64,000 bases of DNA from positions 186,001 through 250,000 of the forward strand of contig NZ_JAGIPX010000001.1 in assembly GCF_017814945.1 (NCBI RefSeq), given 5' to 3'. Below, in pieces: positions 50,131-58,504 of the stretch. The stretch is from Paraburkholderia sp. LEh10 (lineage in GTDB: Bacteria; Pseudomonadota; Gammaproteobacteria; Burkholderiales; Burkholderiaceae). The stretch's first letter is position 1, and every line of letters begins with the position of its first letter. The notes beneath the pieces were generated by a model. It was not told where the DNA came from, made no database searches, and worked only from the letters and a program-made list of their open reading frames with translations. The position numbers were made by a program, and so were the translations under genes.

Positions 50131-50279
50131 GTTGTAAGGGCGTAGCAGCACCGATTCGTTGCGAATCTGCCGCGGTCCTAGCCGTGTACCATTGCAATTC
50201 TAAGTGCCGAGGTCAGTGACCTGAACGATTGCGTGACATGACCGCAACGACCTGTTCCCTCGGACTATGCGGTCATTTT

Positions 50280-50304
50280 CGGCCCGCCTCACGCGGGCCG
50301 TTTT
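50280..50304 (+). terminator. Rho-independent terminator
   Basis: CGGCCCGC and GCGGGCCG form an 8-bp perfect stem around CTCAC, followed by TTTT. No intact plus-strand gene lies directly upstream, so it probably belonged to a lost gene. It insulates the vgrG operon. The rest of 50152-50567 has no gene. Confidence 0.7.
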
Positions 50305-50567
50305 AATGCTAACAGCATTGTTTTACACGCTCACTTCGATTTTCAAATTCTTCCGATTGCACATGGCCCGGTTTTCTGGTCAAGTGCGCGGTCGATACGT
50401 AGCATAACTAAGCAACGGTAAGAAAATCATGAAATATATAGAGGGCCGGGAGGTCGCGCGGCTGTGTGCGTCCCTCCCTTACAAAAGAAAACTGCACCAC
50501 CGTGGCCGGTGCGTTGCCTGCATCGATGCTGTAACGGCGTGCGGCGCAATCCTTATGCGAGGCTGAC

Positions 50568-53087
50568 ATGGGCGCGTCAATGTTCAAGCCACTGCACGCC
50601 CGTACCTTGTCAGTCAGTTGTGTCGCCTTCCCTACCTGGGGCAATGACGAAGTGCTCGCGCCCGTGCGGCTGAAGGGCACGGAAGCGCTCGGCAAGCTGT
50701 ACCGGTACGAACTGGACCTGACGACCATCGACTCGCCGACGCTGCGCGTCTGGCAGGCGCGCGAGATGATCAAGCCTGACAAGCTCATCGGCGCAGTGAT
50801 CGACATCACGGTCGAGTTCGAGGGGCGCGGCACATTCACACCTGGCATGCCGGGGGATACCGGTGCGGGCAACATCGGCGCGGGCACGCGCACGATCACT
50901 GGCGTGATTACCAGCGTACAGCTAACCGGCAGCGATGACCGGCACATGTACTACCGGTTCATCGTGCGCCCCAGCCTGTGGCTCACGAAAAAGACCGTCG
51001 AGAACCGGATTTTCCAGAACAAGAACGTCGTCGAGATCACCGAGGAAGTGCTGGCCGCTTACAACGTCGTGGTCGAGCACCGGCTTGGCGCGCCAGGCTT
51101 CGACAATGATTATCCGGTACGCGACTATGTCCGCCAGTTCTGGTGCTCGGATTTTGAATTTCTAACCTTGCTATGGCGCGAATGGGGGCTCTACTACTTC
51201 TACGAAGGCAGTACGCTGGTCCTTTGCGATTCACCGGGCGGACATCACAGTCACGGCAACATGTACGATGAAGTCCGGTATCACGCGCCGGACGGCGGAC
51301 GCATCGACGAGGAACACATTCACCGCCTGGAAGTGTCGCGCACGATCACGACCGGCCAGGTCGATTTGGCGGATTACGATTACACGCGCTCGCGCGCGAT
51401 GTTCACAGCCGAAAGCTACAACAGCGGCCATCCGGTCGAGCAGGCTGCCCATTACCAGTGGGGCGATTATTCGCAGCCGCTCGCCGGCGCGCAGGGCCTC
51501 TCCTCCACGCCGAACGACTACCGGAAGGAGGCCAGGAATCTGGCGAATGTGCGGCTGGATGCGATGCGCTGCCGCCGCCAGCGCCTGAAGGGCACGGGGA
51601 ACCTGCGCGGGCTTTCGACTGGCAAGACATTGTTTCTGGTTGATCATCCGGAGAACTCGGTCAACGCGGAATATCTCGTTGTTTCGACCACGCTTGATAT
51701 CCGCAATAACGGGCTGGAGACGCAGCGGGCGGGCGGCGAGGCGACCTATCAGTGCGTGACGGATTTCGTGCTGCAACCGGCGAACACGTTCTTCAAGAAC
51801 AGGCCGAAGAAGAAGCCCCGCGCCCATTCCGAAACGGCTGTCGTGACCAGCCACGACGATCACACTGTATGGCCCGATGGGTATGCGCGCATAAAAGCTC
51901 ATTTCGTCTGGGACCGGCGCAACGAGCCTGACCTGAACTCGAGCTGCTGGCTGCGTGTGGCGTCGCCGTGGCAAGGCAACGGTTATGGCTTTATCGCGAT
52001 TCCGCGCATCGGCGACGAAGTGACGGTCAGCTACTACGAGGGCAACCCCGACAAACCGTTCGTGTCAGCAAGCAAGGCCAACCAGTTCAACCAGCCGCCG
52101 TGGAAGCTGCCCGATAACCTCGCGCTCACGGGCCTGCGCAGCCAGAACCTTGACGGCCGGGACGCCAACCATGTGCTGACGGACGATACACCCGGCAAAC
52201 TGCAGGTGCAGGTCGCGAGTGATCACACACAGTCGCGACTCGTGCTCGGCTACAACACGCGCATCGATGGCCGCAAGGGACGCGACCAGGCGCGCGGCGA
52301 AGGCTTCGAACTGGCCACGGACGCGCATGGCGTGCTGCGGGCAAATCGGGGCCTTGTGGTGACGACGCAAGCGCGCGCTGGCGCTTCTGCGCTTGCGAAG
52401 GACCTTGGTGAAACTGTCGCACGTCTGGATGACGCGCACGTCATTCACCAGGCACTGGCACAAAGTGCGCAGGAAAGCGAAGCACAGGACCCAACCGGAC
52501 ACCAGTTCGACATTGCCGGCACGATCCAGGCGCAAAACGATCAGATTCGCGGTGTTTCGGGCACCGAGTTTCCCCAGCTGTCCGAACCGCATCTCGTGAT
52601 GGACGGCAAGGCGGGCATCGAGATCGTCTCGCCGGCAACGGTCCACATTGCCGCCCAGCAGACCGCGGTGACAACCGAGGGGCACGTCGCGATTGCGAGC
52701 GGCGGGAGCCTGTTTGCCAGTGTCCGCGACACGATCCGCCTGTACGCACAGCGCACCCACATCAAGCTGTCGGCCGCCATGGGCGACGTCATTCTCCATG
52801 CGCTCAACAGTTCCATCAGCCTTGAGTCGGCAAAGTCGATCAAGGTACTGAGCAAGGTCATCCAGATCACAGGCGTCGAGAAGCTGGAACTTCAGGGCGG
52901 CAAAAGCCGGTTTGTCCTGGACGACGCGGGTGCGCAGATTTATACGCCTGGCAAGTTCGCCGCGTTTGCTTCATCGCACGCGCTGCCGGGACCGAAGAGT
53001 ATGCCTGCCGATCTTTCTCCCAAGGGAATCTGTGTCGAATGTCTGCTCAAAGCGGCAAGAAGCGGCTCCGCGCTGCTAATCCGGTGA
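50568..53087 (+). CDS. vgrG: Type VI secretion spike protein VgrG (TssI)
   Basis: The protein has 839 residues. N-terminal gp27/gp44-like domain (SVSCVAFPTWGNDEVLAPVRLKG ... WCSDFEFLTLLWREWGLYYF), the gp5 OB-fold (WPDGYARIKAHFVWDRRNEP ... SCWLRVASPWQGNGYGFIAIPRIGDEVTVSYYEGNPDKPF), and a C-terminal beta-helix/DUF2345 region (about 560-839). No extra toxin domain is fused. VgrG trimers tip the T6SS needle and carry effectors. No T6SS core genes are in the window, so this is an orphan vgrG island whose cargo is the Tle1 gene downstream. Confidence 0.93.
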   Translation: MGASMFKPLHARTLSVSCVAFPTWGNDEVLAPVRLKGTEALGKLYRYELDLTTIDSPTLRVWQAREMIKPDKLIGAVIDITVEFEGRGTFTPGMPGDTGAGNIGAGTRTITGVITSVQLTGSDDRHMYYRFIVRPSLWLTKKTVENRIFQNKNVVEITEEVLAAYNVVVEHRLGAPGFDNDYPVRDYVRQFWCSDFEFLTLLWREWGLYYFYEGSTLVLCDSPGGHHSHGNMYDEVRYHAPDGGRIDEEHIHRLEVSRTITTGQVDLADYDYTRSRAMFTAESYNSGHPVEQAAHYQWGDYSQPLAGAQGLSSTPNDYRKEARNLANVRLDAMRCRRQRLKGTGNLRGLSTGKTLFLVDHPENSVNAEYLVVSTTLDIRNNGLETQRAGGEATYQCVTDFVLQPANTFFKNRPKKKPRAHSETAVVTSHDDHTVWPDGYARIKAHFVWDRRNEPDLNSSCWLRVASPWQGNGYGFIAIPRIGDEVTVSYYEGNPDKPFVSASKANQFNQPPWKLPDNLALTGLRSQNLDGRDANHVLTDDTPGKLQVQVASDHTQSRLVLGYNTRIDGRKGRDQARGEGFELATDAHGVLRANRGLVVTTQARAGASALAKDLGETVARLDDAHVIHQALAQSAQESEAQDPTGHQFDIAGTIQAQNDQIRGVSGTEFPQLSEPHLVMDGKAGIEIVSPATVHIAAQQTAVTTEGHVAIASGGSLFASVRDTIRLYAQRTHIKLSAAMGDVILHALNSSISLESAKSIKVLSKVIQITGVEKLELQGGKSRFVLDDAGAQIYTPGKFAAFASSHALPGPKSMPADLSPKGICVECLLKAARSGSALLIR

Positions 53088-53103
53088 CACGGATGGACCC
53101 GCA

Positions 53104-53768
53104 ATGGGAATTGCAATGACGTTTAGAAACTGGAGGCGATCAGCTTTGAACAATAACTTCATGTGCTGCCGGGCATTCAGTCCGCTCAGGAGCCTGCTGC
53201 TGTCAGCGTGCATATCACTGGCCGGATGTTCCGGTGTTCACTCGGATGCGGCGACCACGGTTGATGTGCCGCGTCATGTTGAACTGCTGAGCGGTGGTGT
53301 TTCAGCACTGAACTATACGCCCTGGTATATCCATACCTTTGCCATCACGGGACCGAAGGGCAGCGATATTGATGGTGGTGGTCCGAATGTCTGGCCGATG
53401 GAAAAGGGCAGCAACAAGCCTTCCGGTGGCGGCAAGGAGGTCTGCTGCATGTCTTTTCCACTTGAATGGCAGCTGACCTGAAGCTGACGGTGCGCTGGCT
53501 GGTGGAGAAGAAGAAGCCGGATGGCAAGGTATTCGGCTACTGGTACAAGGCCAAGAACGTGCGGATCGCGCAGTACGACGGAAGAAATGCATTCAAGGTG
53601 TGGGGCATCTTTCTGCCCGGAGACCGGGTGCGCATCATGATCACGGACGGCAATCACGATGGCGGCAACAACGCCAACAATCGGCCTCCCGACAACGATC
53701 CGTATATCACGCAAGGTGTACTCGATGACGAATGGAACAGGCTGTATCCGCCTGCACAGTGGAAATAA
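53104..53768 (+). pseudogene. DUF3304 lipoprotein copy A, frameshifted
   Basis: This is the first presumed immunity lipoprotein of the array (lipobox LAGC). The frame is broken at about 53472: where intact copies read GAATGGCAGCCGGACCTGAA, this copy has one base fewer, giving a premature TGA at 53479. The remaining codons, in frame +1, run on to WNRLYPPAQWK at 53768. Its leader differs from the others (MGIAMTFRNWRRSALNNNF) because it is fused to the region behind vgrG. Confidence 0.8.
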
Positions 53769-53865
53769 CGTCAACCACCGTCCTCCCGACGACGATCCAT
53801 ACATTGCGCAAGGCCTACTCGATGATGAATGGAACCGGCTGTACCGCAAGGGAGGAATGCAATGA
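53758..53865 (+). pseudogene. 3' fragment of a further DUF3304 gene
   Basis: Directly after copy A a second partial copy of the DUF3304 3' end is present (NNVNHRPPDDDPYIAQGLLD then DEWNRLYRKGGMQ, stop 53865). The join is at GTGGAAATAACG, shared with the body of the gene. It shows that at least one more unit once existed and was lost by recombination. It still supplies the GGGAGG ribosome site and ATGA overlap for stub 1. Confidence 0.75.
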
Positions 53866-54041
53866 GTATTCAGCGGCCCGAACAGGTGCCCGACGGCGGG
53901 CGCGTGCAGCTATCGGAAAGCGATGATGCGTTCCGCGATGGCGTGCTGCGGATGCACGACGAAGCCCGCTCATGCCAGCGGACGCTGCATATCAGCCTCT
54001 TCTTCGATGGCACGAACAACAGCAACGTGGTCTGGAGGTAA
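53862..54041 (+). pseudogene. tle1 5' stub 1 (59 codons)
   Basis: The 59 residues are nearly identical to the N-terminus of the full-length Tle1 at 56284 (VPDGGRVQLSESDDAFRDG ... HISLFFDGTNN), then VVWR and a stop. It stops just after the FFDGTNN motif and lacks the catalytic Ser, Asp and His. A good ribosome site precedes it and its last codons form the ribosome site of the next lipoprotein gene, so it may be translated even if it has no enzymatic role. Confidence 0.8.
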
Positions 54042-54047
54042 GCAATC

Positions 54048-54665
54048 TTGATCTGGAAATTCGTCAACTCGCGGAGATTCAGTCCGCTCAGGAGCCTGCT
54101 CCTGTCGGCGTGCATATCACTGGCCGGGTGTTCGGGTGTTCATTCGGATGCAGCGACCACGGTCGAGGTGCCACGTCATGTCGAACTAGGAAGTGATGGC
54201 GTCTCGGCGCTGAACTATACCCCGTGGTATATCCATACCTTCGCGATCACGGGACCGAAGGGCAGCGGTATCAGTGGCGGTGGGCCGAACGTCTGGCCAA
54301 TCAAGCAGAACGGCAGACCATCGGGAGGAGGAGCAGAAGTCTGCTGCATGACTTACCCCGTCGAATGGCAGCCGGACCTGAAGCTGACGGTACGCTGGCT
54401 GGTGGAGAAAAAGAAACCGGACGGCAAGGTATTCGGCTACTGGTACAAGGCCGAGAACGTGCGGATCGCGCAGTATGACGGAAAAAATGCTGGCGCAGTG
54501 TGGGGCATCTTTCTGCCCGGCGACCGGGTGCGTGTCATGGTCCCGGACGGTGATCACGATGGTGGAAATAACGTCAACAACCGTCCGGCCGACAACGATC
54601 CTTATATCGCGCAGGGTGTACTCGATGAAGAATGGAACAGGCTGTATCCGCCTGCACACGACTAG
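54048..54665 (+). CDS. DUF3304 lipoprotein copy B (presumed Tle1 immunity)
   Basis: The protein has 205 residues. TTG start at 54048, 9 bp behind GGAGG. Lipoprotein leader RSLLLSACISLAGC, then the DUF3304 core: ALNYTPWYIHTFAITGPKG, GGGPNVWP, EVCCMTYPVEWQPDLKLTVRW, YWYKAENVRIAQYDG, WGIFLPGDRVRVMV. Lipidation would place it in the periplasm, where the phospholipase effector acts. The immunity role rests on the link to tle1 and on known lipoprotein immunity proteins of Tle effectors, not on direct proof. Variable segment of type 2 (IKQNGRPSGGGAEVCCMTYP). Confidence 0.8.
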   Translation: MIWKFVNSRRFSPLRSLLLSACISLAGCSGVHSDAATTVEVPRHVELGSDGVSALNYTPWYIHTFAITGPKGSGISGGGPNVWPIKQNGRPSGGGAEVCCMTYPVEWQPDLKLTVRWLVEKKKPDGKVFGYWYKAENVRIAQYDGKNAGAVWGIFLPGDRVRVMVPDGDHDGGNNVNNRPADNDPYIAQGVLDEEWNRLYPPAHD

Positions 54666-54680
54666 AGAAGGAGGACTGGA

Positions 54681-54860
54681 GTGAGTATTCAGTGGCCAGA
54701 CCCGATGCCCGACGGCGGGCGCGCGCAGATAGCGGAAAGCGATGACGCTTTCCACGATGGCGCACTGCGGATGCACGACGAAACCCGCTCATGCCAGCAG
54801 ACATTGCACATCAGCCTCTTCTTCGATGGCGCAAACAACAACGACGTGGTCTGGAGGTAA
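54681..54860 (+). pseudogene. tle1 5' stub 2 (59 codons)
   Basis: Starts at GTG 54681 behind GGAGGACTGGA and ends VVWR at 54860. Same extent as stub 1 but more divergent from the full-length gene (DPMPDGGRAQIAESDDAFHD, SCQQT), sharing these changes with stub 3. FFDGANN replaces FFDGTNN. Unlike the other stubs it does not overlap the preceding lipoprotein gene. Confidence 0.75.
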
Positions 54861-54866
54861 GCAATC

Positions 54867-55487
54867 TTGATCTGGAAATTCGTCAACTCACGGAGATTCA
54901 GTCCGCTCAGGACCCTGCTGCTGTCGGCATGCATGTCACTGGCCGGATGTTCGGGTGTTCATCCGGATGCGGCGACCACGGTTGACGTGCTGCGTCATGT
55001 TGAACTGCTGAGCGGTGGTGTTTCAGCACTGAACTATACGCCCTGGTATATCCACTCCTTTGCGATCACGGGACCGAAGGGCAGCGATATTGATGGTGGT
55101 GGTCCGAATGTCTGGCCGATGGAAAAGGGCAGCAACAAGCCTTCCGGTGGCGGCAAGGAGGTCTGCTGCATGTCTTTTCCACTTGAATGGCAGCCGGACC
55201 TGAAGTTCACGGTGCGCTGGTTGGTGGACAAGAAGAGCGACGGCAAGACTCCGGGATACTGGTACAAGGCCGAGAACGTGCGGATCGCGCAGTACGACGG
55301 AAGGAATGCGTTCAAGGTGTGGGGCATCTTTCTGCCCGGAGACAGGGTGCGCATCATGATCGCTGACGGCAACCATGATGGTGGAAATAACGCCAACAAT
55401 CGCCCTCCCGACAATGATCCGTATATCGCGCAGGGCCTACTCGATGATGAATGGAACCGGCTGTACCGCAAGGGAGGAATGCAATGA
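54867..55487 (+). CDS. DUF3304 lipoprotein copy C (presumed Tle1 immunity)
   Basis: The protein has 206 residues, TTG start 54867 behind GGAGGT. Same leader and lipobox as copy B. The central block (DIDGGGPNVWPMEKGSNKPS ... CCMSFPLEWQ) is of type 1, shared with the broken copy A. The following block (DKKSDGKTPGYWYKAENVRI) and the tail GLLDDEWNRLYRKGGMQ are shared with copy D. Its end overlaps stub 3 by ATGA. Confidence 0.8.
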   Translation: MIWKFVNSRRFSPLRTLLLSACMSLAGCSGVHPDAATTVDVLRHVELLSGGVSALNYTPWYIHSFAITGPKGSDIDGGGPNVWPMEKGSNKPSGGGKEVCCMSFPLEWQPDLKFTVRWLVDKKSDGKTPGYWYKAENVRIAQYDGRNAFKVWGIFLPGDRVRIMIADGNHDGGNNANNRPPDNDPYIAQGLLDDEWNRLYRKGGMQ

Positions 55488-55663
55488 GTATTCAGTGGCC
55501 GGACCCGATCCCCGACGGCGGGCGCGTGCAGAGATCGGAAAGCGATGACGCTTTCCACGATGGCGCACTGCGGATGCACGACGAAACCCGCTCATGCCAG
55601 CAGACGTTGCACATCAGCCTCTTCTTCGATGGCACGAACAACAGCAACGTGGTCTGGAGGTAA
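55484..55663 (+). pseudogene. tle1 5' stub 3 (59 codons)
   Basis: ATG 55484 overlaps the stop of copy C; GGGAGG lies upstream. DPIPDGGRVQRSESDDAFHD and SCQQT link it to stub 2, while FFDGTNNSNVVWR equals stub 1. The same truncation point as stubs 1 and 2 shows that all three derive from one event followed by duplication. Confidence 0.8.
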
Positions 55664-55669
55664 GCAATC

Positions 55670-56287
55670 TTGATCTGGAAATTCGTCAACTCACGTAGAT
55701 TCAGTCCGCTCAGTAACCTGCTGCTGTCAGCATGCATGTCACTGGCCGGATGTTCGGGTGTTCATTCGGACGCAGCGACCACGGTTGACGTGCCGCGTCA
55801 TGTCGAACTAGGAAGTGATGGCGTCTGGGCACTGAACTATACGCCATGGTACATCCACTCCTTTGCGATCACGGGACCGAAGGACAGCGGTATTGGCGGC
55901 GGTGGACCGAATGTCTGGCCAATCAAGCAGAACGGCAGGCCATCGGGTGGAGGAGCAGAAGTCTGCTGCATGACCTATCCGATTGAATGGCAGTCCGACC
56001 TGACGCTGACGGTACGCTGGCTGGTGGACAAGAAGAGCGACGGAAAGACTCCGGGATACTGGTACAAGGCCGAGAACGTGCGGATCGCGCAGTACGACGG
56101 GAGGAAGAGTGGCGGGGTGTGGGGCATCTTTCTGCCCGGAGACAGGGTGCGCATCATGATCACTGACGGCAACCATGATGGCGGCAACAACGCCAACAAT
56201 CGTCCTCCCGACAATGATCCGTATATCGCGCAGGGCCTACTCGATGATGAATGGAACCGGCTGTACCGCAAGGGAGGAATGCAATGA
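55670..56287 (+). CDS. DUF3304 lipoprotein copy D (presumed cognate Tle1 immunity)
   Basis: The protein has 205 residues, TTG start 55670. Central block of type 2 (WPIKQNGRPSGGGAEVCCMTYP) as in copy B; C-terminal blocks (DKKSDGKTPGYWYKA, GLLDDEWNRLYRKGGMQ) as in copy C. It directly precedes and overlaps the intact tle1 gene (ATGA), so it is the best candidate for the cognate immunity protein, made in step with the toxin. Confidence 0.82.
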   Translation: MIWKFVNSRRFSPLSNLLLSACMSLAGCSGVHSDAATTVDVPRHVELGSDGVWALNYTPWYIHSFAITGPKDSGIGGGGPNVWPIKQNGRPSGGGAEVCCMTYPIEWQSDLTLTVRWLVDKKSDGKTPGYWYKAENVRIAQYDGRKSGGVWGIFLPGDRVRIMITDGNHDGGNNANNRPPDNDPYIAQGLLDDEWNRLYRKGGMQ

Positions 56288-58488
56288 CTATTCAGTGGCC
56301 CGAACAGGTGCCCGACGGCGGGCGCGTGCAGCTATCGGAAAGCGATGATGCGTTCCGCGATGGCGCGCTCCGCGTGCACGACGAAACCCGCTCATGCCAG
56401 CGGACGCTGCATATCAGCCTCTTCTTTGACGGCACGAACAACAATGACGCCAAGAGCAATAGGCGACGGGATTCCCTCAAACGCTGTCACACGAATGTTG
56501 CCAGACTGTTTAATGCCGCAATAGACAGGCATGAGGAAGGCCTGTTCGCGTATTACATCCCCGGTGTTGGCACTCCTCTACCTGAAATCGGAGAGAAGAC
56601 CTATTTGCAGTTGGGCAAGGCCATGGCAAAGGGGTTCAACGCGCGGTGTCTCTGGGGGTACGCAAACCTGCTTAATGCAGTCTATTACGCGATTGCACCG
56701 GACAAAAGCGTGGGTCTGATTTCACTAGACAAGGCTAAACGGCTATGTGACGCAGGCGCAAACGGCGACATGAGCGGCTTCGCCGATGCCATCCAGGCAC
56801 TCGGCGTCACCCATAAGGACAACGTCGACAACGGCGACAAGCCGCGCACCATCAGGAAAATCTGGATTAACGTCATCGGTTTCTCACGCGGCGCAGCGGG
56901 CGCACGTGCATTCGTTCACAAGCTGGTCAACGAATGGGCGCCCGGTGGAAACCTGGTGAAGTTCGGCGGCCAGTACGCCCTCACCTACCAGGTCAACTTC
57001 ATGGGCCTGTTCGATACGGTTGCGTCCGTGGGGCCGCCGGATTCGACCCGCGCGACCGTAGACATCGGCTCATTCGACGGACACTTTGCCTTCGCCAGCG
57101 ATGGTGCGATGCGCATTCCCGATGCCGTCCGGTACTGCGTGCACGCTTTCTCGATTCACGAGCAGCGCATGAGTTTCCCGGTCGACTCGATCCGCGATGT
57201 CGGGGGCTATCCAGGTGGTGTCCGACTCGAAATCGCCTATCCCGGTGTCCATTCGGACGTAGGCGGCGGATACGCGCCGAACGAACAGGGCAAGGGTCGC
57301 GATTCCGGCACCGGGGATGATGATAGCGGCAAGCTCAGCCAGATTCCGCTGCACGACATGTACATCCATGCTCTCAGATACGGCGTACCGCTGATGAGCG
57401 GCCCTCAGATCTTGGCACAGGCCGATATCGCGTCCGACTTTGCCCTCGCTCCCAATACCATCACCGCATTCAACGACTGGCTGAAGACGGCCGGTCCGAT
57501 CGGCAGCATCGAGGACGCGATCAAGCACGGCATGTCGGAAATGCTCGCATGGCGAACCCTGCGCGCAAAGATCGGCACACCTGACTACGTGACCCAGCAG
57601 GAGTTTTTCCGCCTCGCACATGAGGACGGCATGACGCCGCACAAGGTGTACAAGAGCATGGACAAGGCCACGAAGGCGGACCCCGAGCTTCATTTGCTCA
57701 ACGAAAAGCTGTCGAAGCTGCAGGGCGAAAAGTCCGGCCTGTCAAACAACCAGAACTATCCCGCCAACATGGGGCGGATCAGGGAGCTTGAAGACCAGAT
57801 CGGCGCAACGCGGGAAGCGATCGACCGGCGCACGGAAGCCGTCTGCGGCGCGGTGGCCCATCCTGGCACGGCGAATCCTTCGCCCGCCCGTCCCGGCGAA
57901 GGGTCATGCGATGTGACCACCAACGACCAGAACGACCTGCGCCAGGGCGCCGAAGAAATGCGACTGCTGCTCGGCTATCTGCATCCTGACCAGCGCGACG
58001 TGCCGTGGAAAGTCACGGCTCACGTCTCGCCGAACAGCGTGCCGCGTGACGCATTCCCCGACGCACCACGAACCGTCACCATCCTCTCGGTTGCGCACGA
58101 CCAGCCGGGCAGCGATTCGCCCAAAGTGACGCTGGCAGAAAGCGGTGTCCTGCTCGCTACAACGTGGGGCACGATCCTGAGCCAGTTCAGCCCCGTCGAC
58201 GACCTCGTGGCTGCGCCCACACGTGGCGTAGTGGGCTTTCTGAAAAAGCACGCCTCGCTGGAAGCTGCCGCGCAGCTTCGTCCCGAGATCATCCGTCTGC
58301 TCGACAACTACGTTCACGACAGCCGGATCTGGTTTCGTGTGCCATGGTTCCACGAATACGCGCCCGGGGGCTATGGATGGCCGCGCGTTATCTTCGTTGG
58401 TGGAACGAAGCGGATTGCCTATCTGGGCCTGACGTCCGAATCGGAGCCGCTGACCGTCGGCAGTATCCGGCAGGCAGCATGGGCGTGA
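56284..58488 (+). CDS. tle1: Tle1-type T6SS phospholipase effector (DUF2235)
   Basis: The protein has 734 residues. An N-terminal strand with HISLFFDGTNNND opens the alpha/beta hydrolase DUF2235 domain. The nucleophile elbow is GFSRG with Ser201, Asp244 lies in GLFDTVASVG, and His323 in HSDVGGGY, forming the expected triad. A helical insert (about 450-520) and a C-terminal domain of unknown fold follow. Tle1 lipases hydrolyse membrane phospholipids in the target periplasm. Encoded between VgrG/immunity and DUF4123/PAAR genes, it is a classical VgrG cargo effector. ATG 56284 follows GGGAGGAATGCA within copy D. Confidence 0.9.
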   Translation: MTIQWPEQVPDGGRVQLSESDDAFRDGALRVHDETRSCQRTLHISLFFDGTNNNDAKSNRRRDSLKRCHTNVARLFNAAIDRHEEGLFAYYIPGVGTPLPEIGEKTYLQLGKAMAKGFNARCLWGYANLLNAVYYAIAPDKSVGLISLDKAKRLCDAGANGDMSGFADAIQALGVTHKDNVDNGDKPRTIRKIWINVIGFSRGAAGARAFVHKLVNEWAPGGNLVKFGGQYALTYQVNFMGLFDTVASVGPPDSTRATVDIGSFDGHFAFASDGAMRIPDAVRYCVHAFSIHEQRMSFPVDSIRDVGGYPGGVRLEIAYPGVHSDVGGGYAPNEQGKGRDSGTGDDDSGKLSQIPLHDMYIHALRYGVPLMSGPQILAQADIASDFALAPNTITAFNDWLKTAGPIGSIEDAIKHGMSEMLAWRTLRAKIGTPDYVTQQEFFRLAHEDGMTPHKVYKSMDKATKADPELHLLNEKLSKLQGEKSGLSNNQNYPANMGRIRELEDQIGATREAIDRRTEAVCGAVAHPGTANPSPARPGEGSCDVTTNDQNDLRQGAEEMRLLLGYLHPDQRDVPWKVTAHVSPNSVPRDAFPDAPRTVTILSVAHDQPGSDSPKVTLAESGVLLATTWGTILSQFSPVDDLVAAPTRGVVGFLKKHASLEAAAQLRPEIIRLLDNYVHDSRIWFRVPWFHEYAPGGYGWPRVIFVGGTKRIAYLGLTSESEPLTVGSIRQAAWA

Positions 58489-58504
58489 AGGAGGATATGA
58501 ACTG

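Larger units (their letters stand above)
53104..56460 (+). repeat. Tandem array: DUF3304 lipoprotein genes and tle1 5' stubs
   Basis: About 0.8-kb units follow each other: lipoprotein copy A plus stub 1, B plus stub 2, C plus stub 3, then D plus the full-length tle1. Spacing between the TTG starts of B, C and D is 819 and 803 bp. The three stubs are the same 5' piece of tle1, all ending VVWR-stop, with the junction sequence GTGGTCTGGAGGTAAGCAAT repeated at 54022, 54841 and 55644. The array arose by repeated duplication of an immunity gene together with the first 53 or so codons of the effector. Confidence 0.9.

Noticed and set aside
53104-56460. CRISPR array or insertion element as explanation of the repeats
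   Set aside because: Repeat units are about 800 bp and coding, with no short palindromic repeats, spacers, terminal inverted repeats or transposase.
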